DNA of 64,000 nt from Hortaea werneckii (taxonomy: Eukaryota > Ascomycota > Dothideomycetes > Mycosphaerellales > Teratosphaeriaceae). Below are positions 63,626-64,000 of the stretch, one piece after another. Within the stretch, counting starts at the first letter, position 1. Each line of letters starts with the position of its first letter. Made by a program: the position numbers and the translations under genes. The DNA lies in NCBI GenBank assembly GCA_037044905.1, contig JBAOKB010000170.1, forward strand, positions 496,001-560,000. The letters are read 5' to 3'. A model generated the notes under the pieces. That model did not search any database. It saw only the letters and a list, made by a program, of their open reading frames with translations, and was not told the origin of the DNA.

Positions 63626-64000
63626 CTACTTGAAGACCTTGCCGTCGGCCCACTCGTACGTCTTGCCGTTGGCCTCGATCGGCTTGTCCCAGGCCCACAT
63701 GTCGTTGACGAACTCGCGGTCCTCAGGCTTGGTGTGGTCAAGCTTGGTGAACTTGTACGACTCCCAGTCAGGAGCAACGTCGAAGGCCGGGGTAGCCTCC
63801 TGGCCACGGACGACGAAAGCGCCCTGGATGATGGAGTCGTTCTGCACACCGAAGACGGATGCAGCACCGAAGAGGTACTTGCGGGAAGCCTCAAGACGGG
63901 TGAAGAAGCCACCGATCTGGTTGGCGGACATGAAGGTCATGGTGAGCTCGTCGTTGTACATGAAGTCAACCTTCCAGAGCGAGTACTCCTCGAAGTTGCA
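63626..64000 (-). CDS. Elongation factor 1B-gamma, C-terminal part
   Basis: The conserved C-terminal domain of eEF1B-gamma, the scaffold subunit of the nucleotide exchange complex for eEF1A. The 5' part, including the GST-like domain, lies beyond the right edge. The frame is open to base 64000 and reads NFEEYSLWKVDFMYNDELT, SANQIGGFFTRLEASRKYLF, SIIQGAFVVRGQEATPAFDV, APDWESYKFTKLDHTKPEDR and the terminal WADGKVFK. This domain is among the most conserved in translation factors, so the call is firm. Codons are strongly biased to C-ending, fitting high expression. No intron or frameshift lies in the visible part. Confidence 0.95.
   Translation of the reverse strand, partial: CNFEEYSLWKVDFMYNDELTMTFMSANQIGGFFTRLEASRKYLFGAASVFGVQNDSIIQGAFVVRGQEATPAFDVAPDWESYKFTKLDHTKPEDREFVNDMWAWDKPIEANGKTYEWADGKVFK

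Noticed and set aside
1..64000. CRISPR arrays, bacterial operons, prophage or transposon genes
   Set aside because: No regularly spaced repeats, no transposase, integrase or reverse-transcriptase frames, and spliceosomal introns throughout; the DNA is fungal.

Overview
The window reads as nuclear DNA of a filamentous ascomycete (Pezizomycotina; a Dothideomycete such as a Capnodiales/Mycosphaerellales member is my best guess from protein style, not proven). Support: protein genes with short GT-AG introns (mostly 49-75 nt), pyrimidine-rich promoters, fungal-only families (CFEM/Pth11-like receptor, Zn2Cys6 regulator, 2EXR-like proteins, OPT transporter), no operons, no rRNA, and no tRNA I could support. 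About 29 protein loci are visible, on both strands.

Layout. 0-9 kb: 3' end of a GH1 beta-glucosidase, a ten-exon CFEM-7TM receptor, a 2,3-dihydroxybenzoate decarboxylase-like amidohydrolase, a mitochondrial-type PP2C phosphatase, a tannase/feruloyl esterase. 9.8-15.4 kb: a 2EXR-like protein, PSD1, and a Usa1/HERP-like ERAD protein carrying nucleoporin-like xLFG repeats. 16-23 kb: a secreted NTF2-like protein, a carboxylesterase pseudogene, a small hypothetical, an OPT transporter. 23-38 kb is an RNA and ribosome-biogenesis block: SDA1, a Sac2-like phosphoinositide phosphatase, then NRDE2 and UTP10 divergently arranged on 241 bp. 38-47 kb: an EBP-type sterol isomerase, a second 2EXR-like gene, a GPI-anchored protein, ATG27, a conserved single-pass membrane protein, an SRPBCC protein. 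47-55 kb: a GH43 glycosidase, a Zn2Cys6 regulator, an ACS-family MFS transporter and a DHDPS-family aldolase, a plausible catabolic cluster. The MFS/aldolase intergenic region holds eight TCCGGA-like sites. 55-64 kb: PUS7, vacuolar carboxypeptidase Y, a cytochrome P450, and the 3' part of translation elongation factor 1B-gamma.

A strong oddity runs through the window: many conserved genes are full length at the amino-acid level but are broken by single-base losses, often inside short homopolymers (UTP10 seven times, NRDE2 three, a conserved membrane protein about five, and single events in feruloyl esterase, PSD1, SDA1, OPT, ATG27, the Zn2Cys6 regulator and the MFS transporter). Other genes of 750-940 codons are intact. 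UTP10 and SDA1 are essential in yeast, so consensus or assembly indels are the most economical explanation. The carboxylesterase differs: its stop codons look like C-to-T changes, as expected from repeat-induced point mutation or deamination.

I see no clearly undescribed multi-gene system. The best leads are the TCCGGA site array with its adjacent regulator cluster, and the LFG repeats in an ERAD-type membrane protein.
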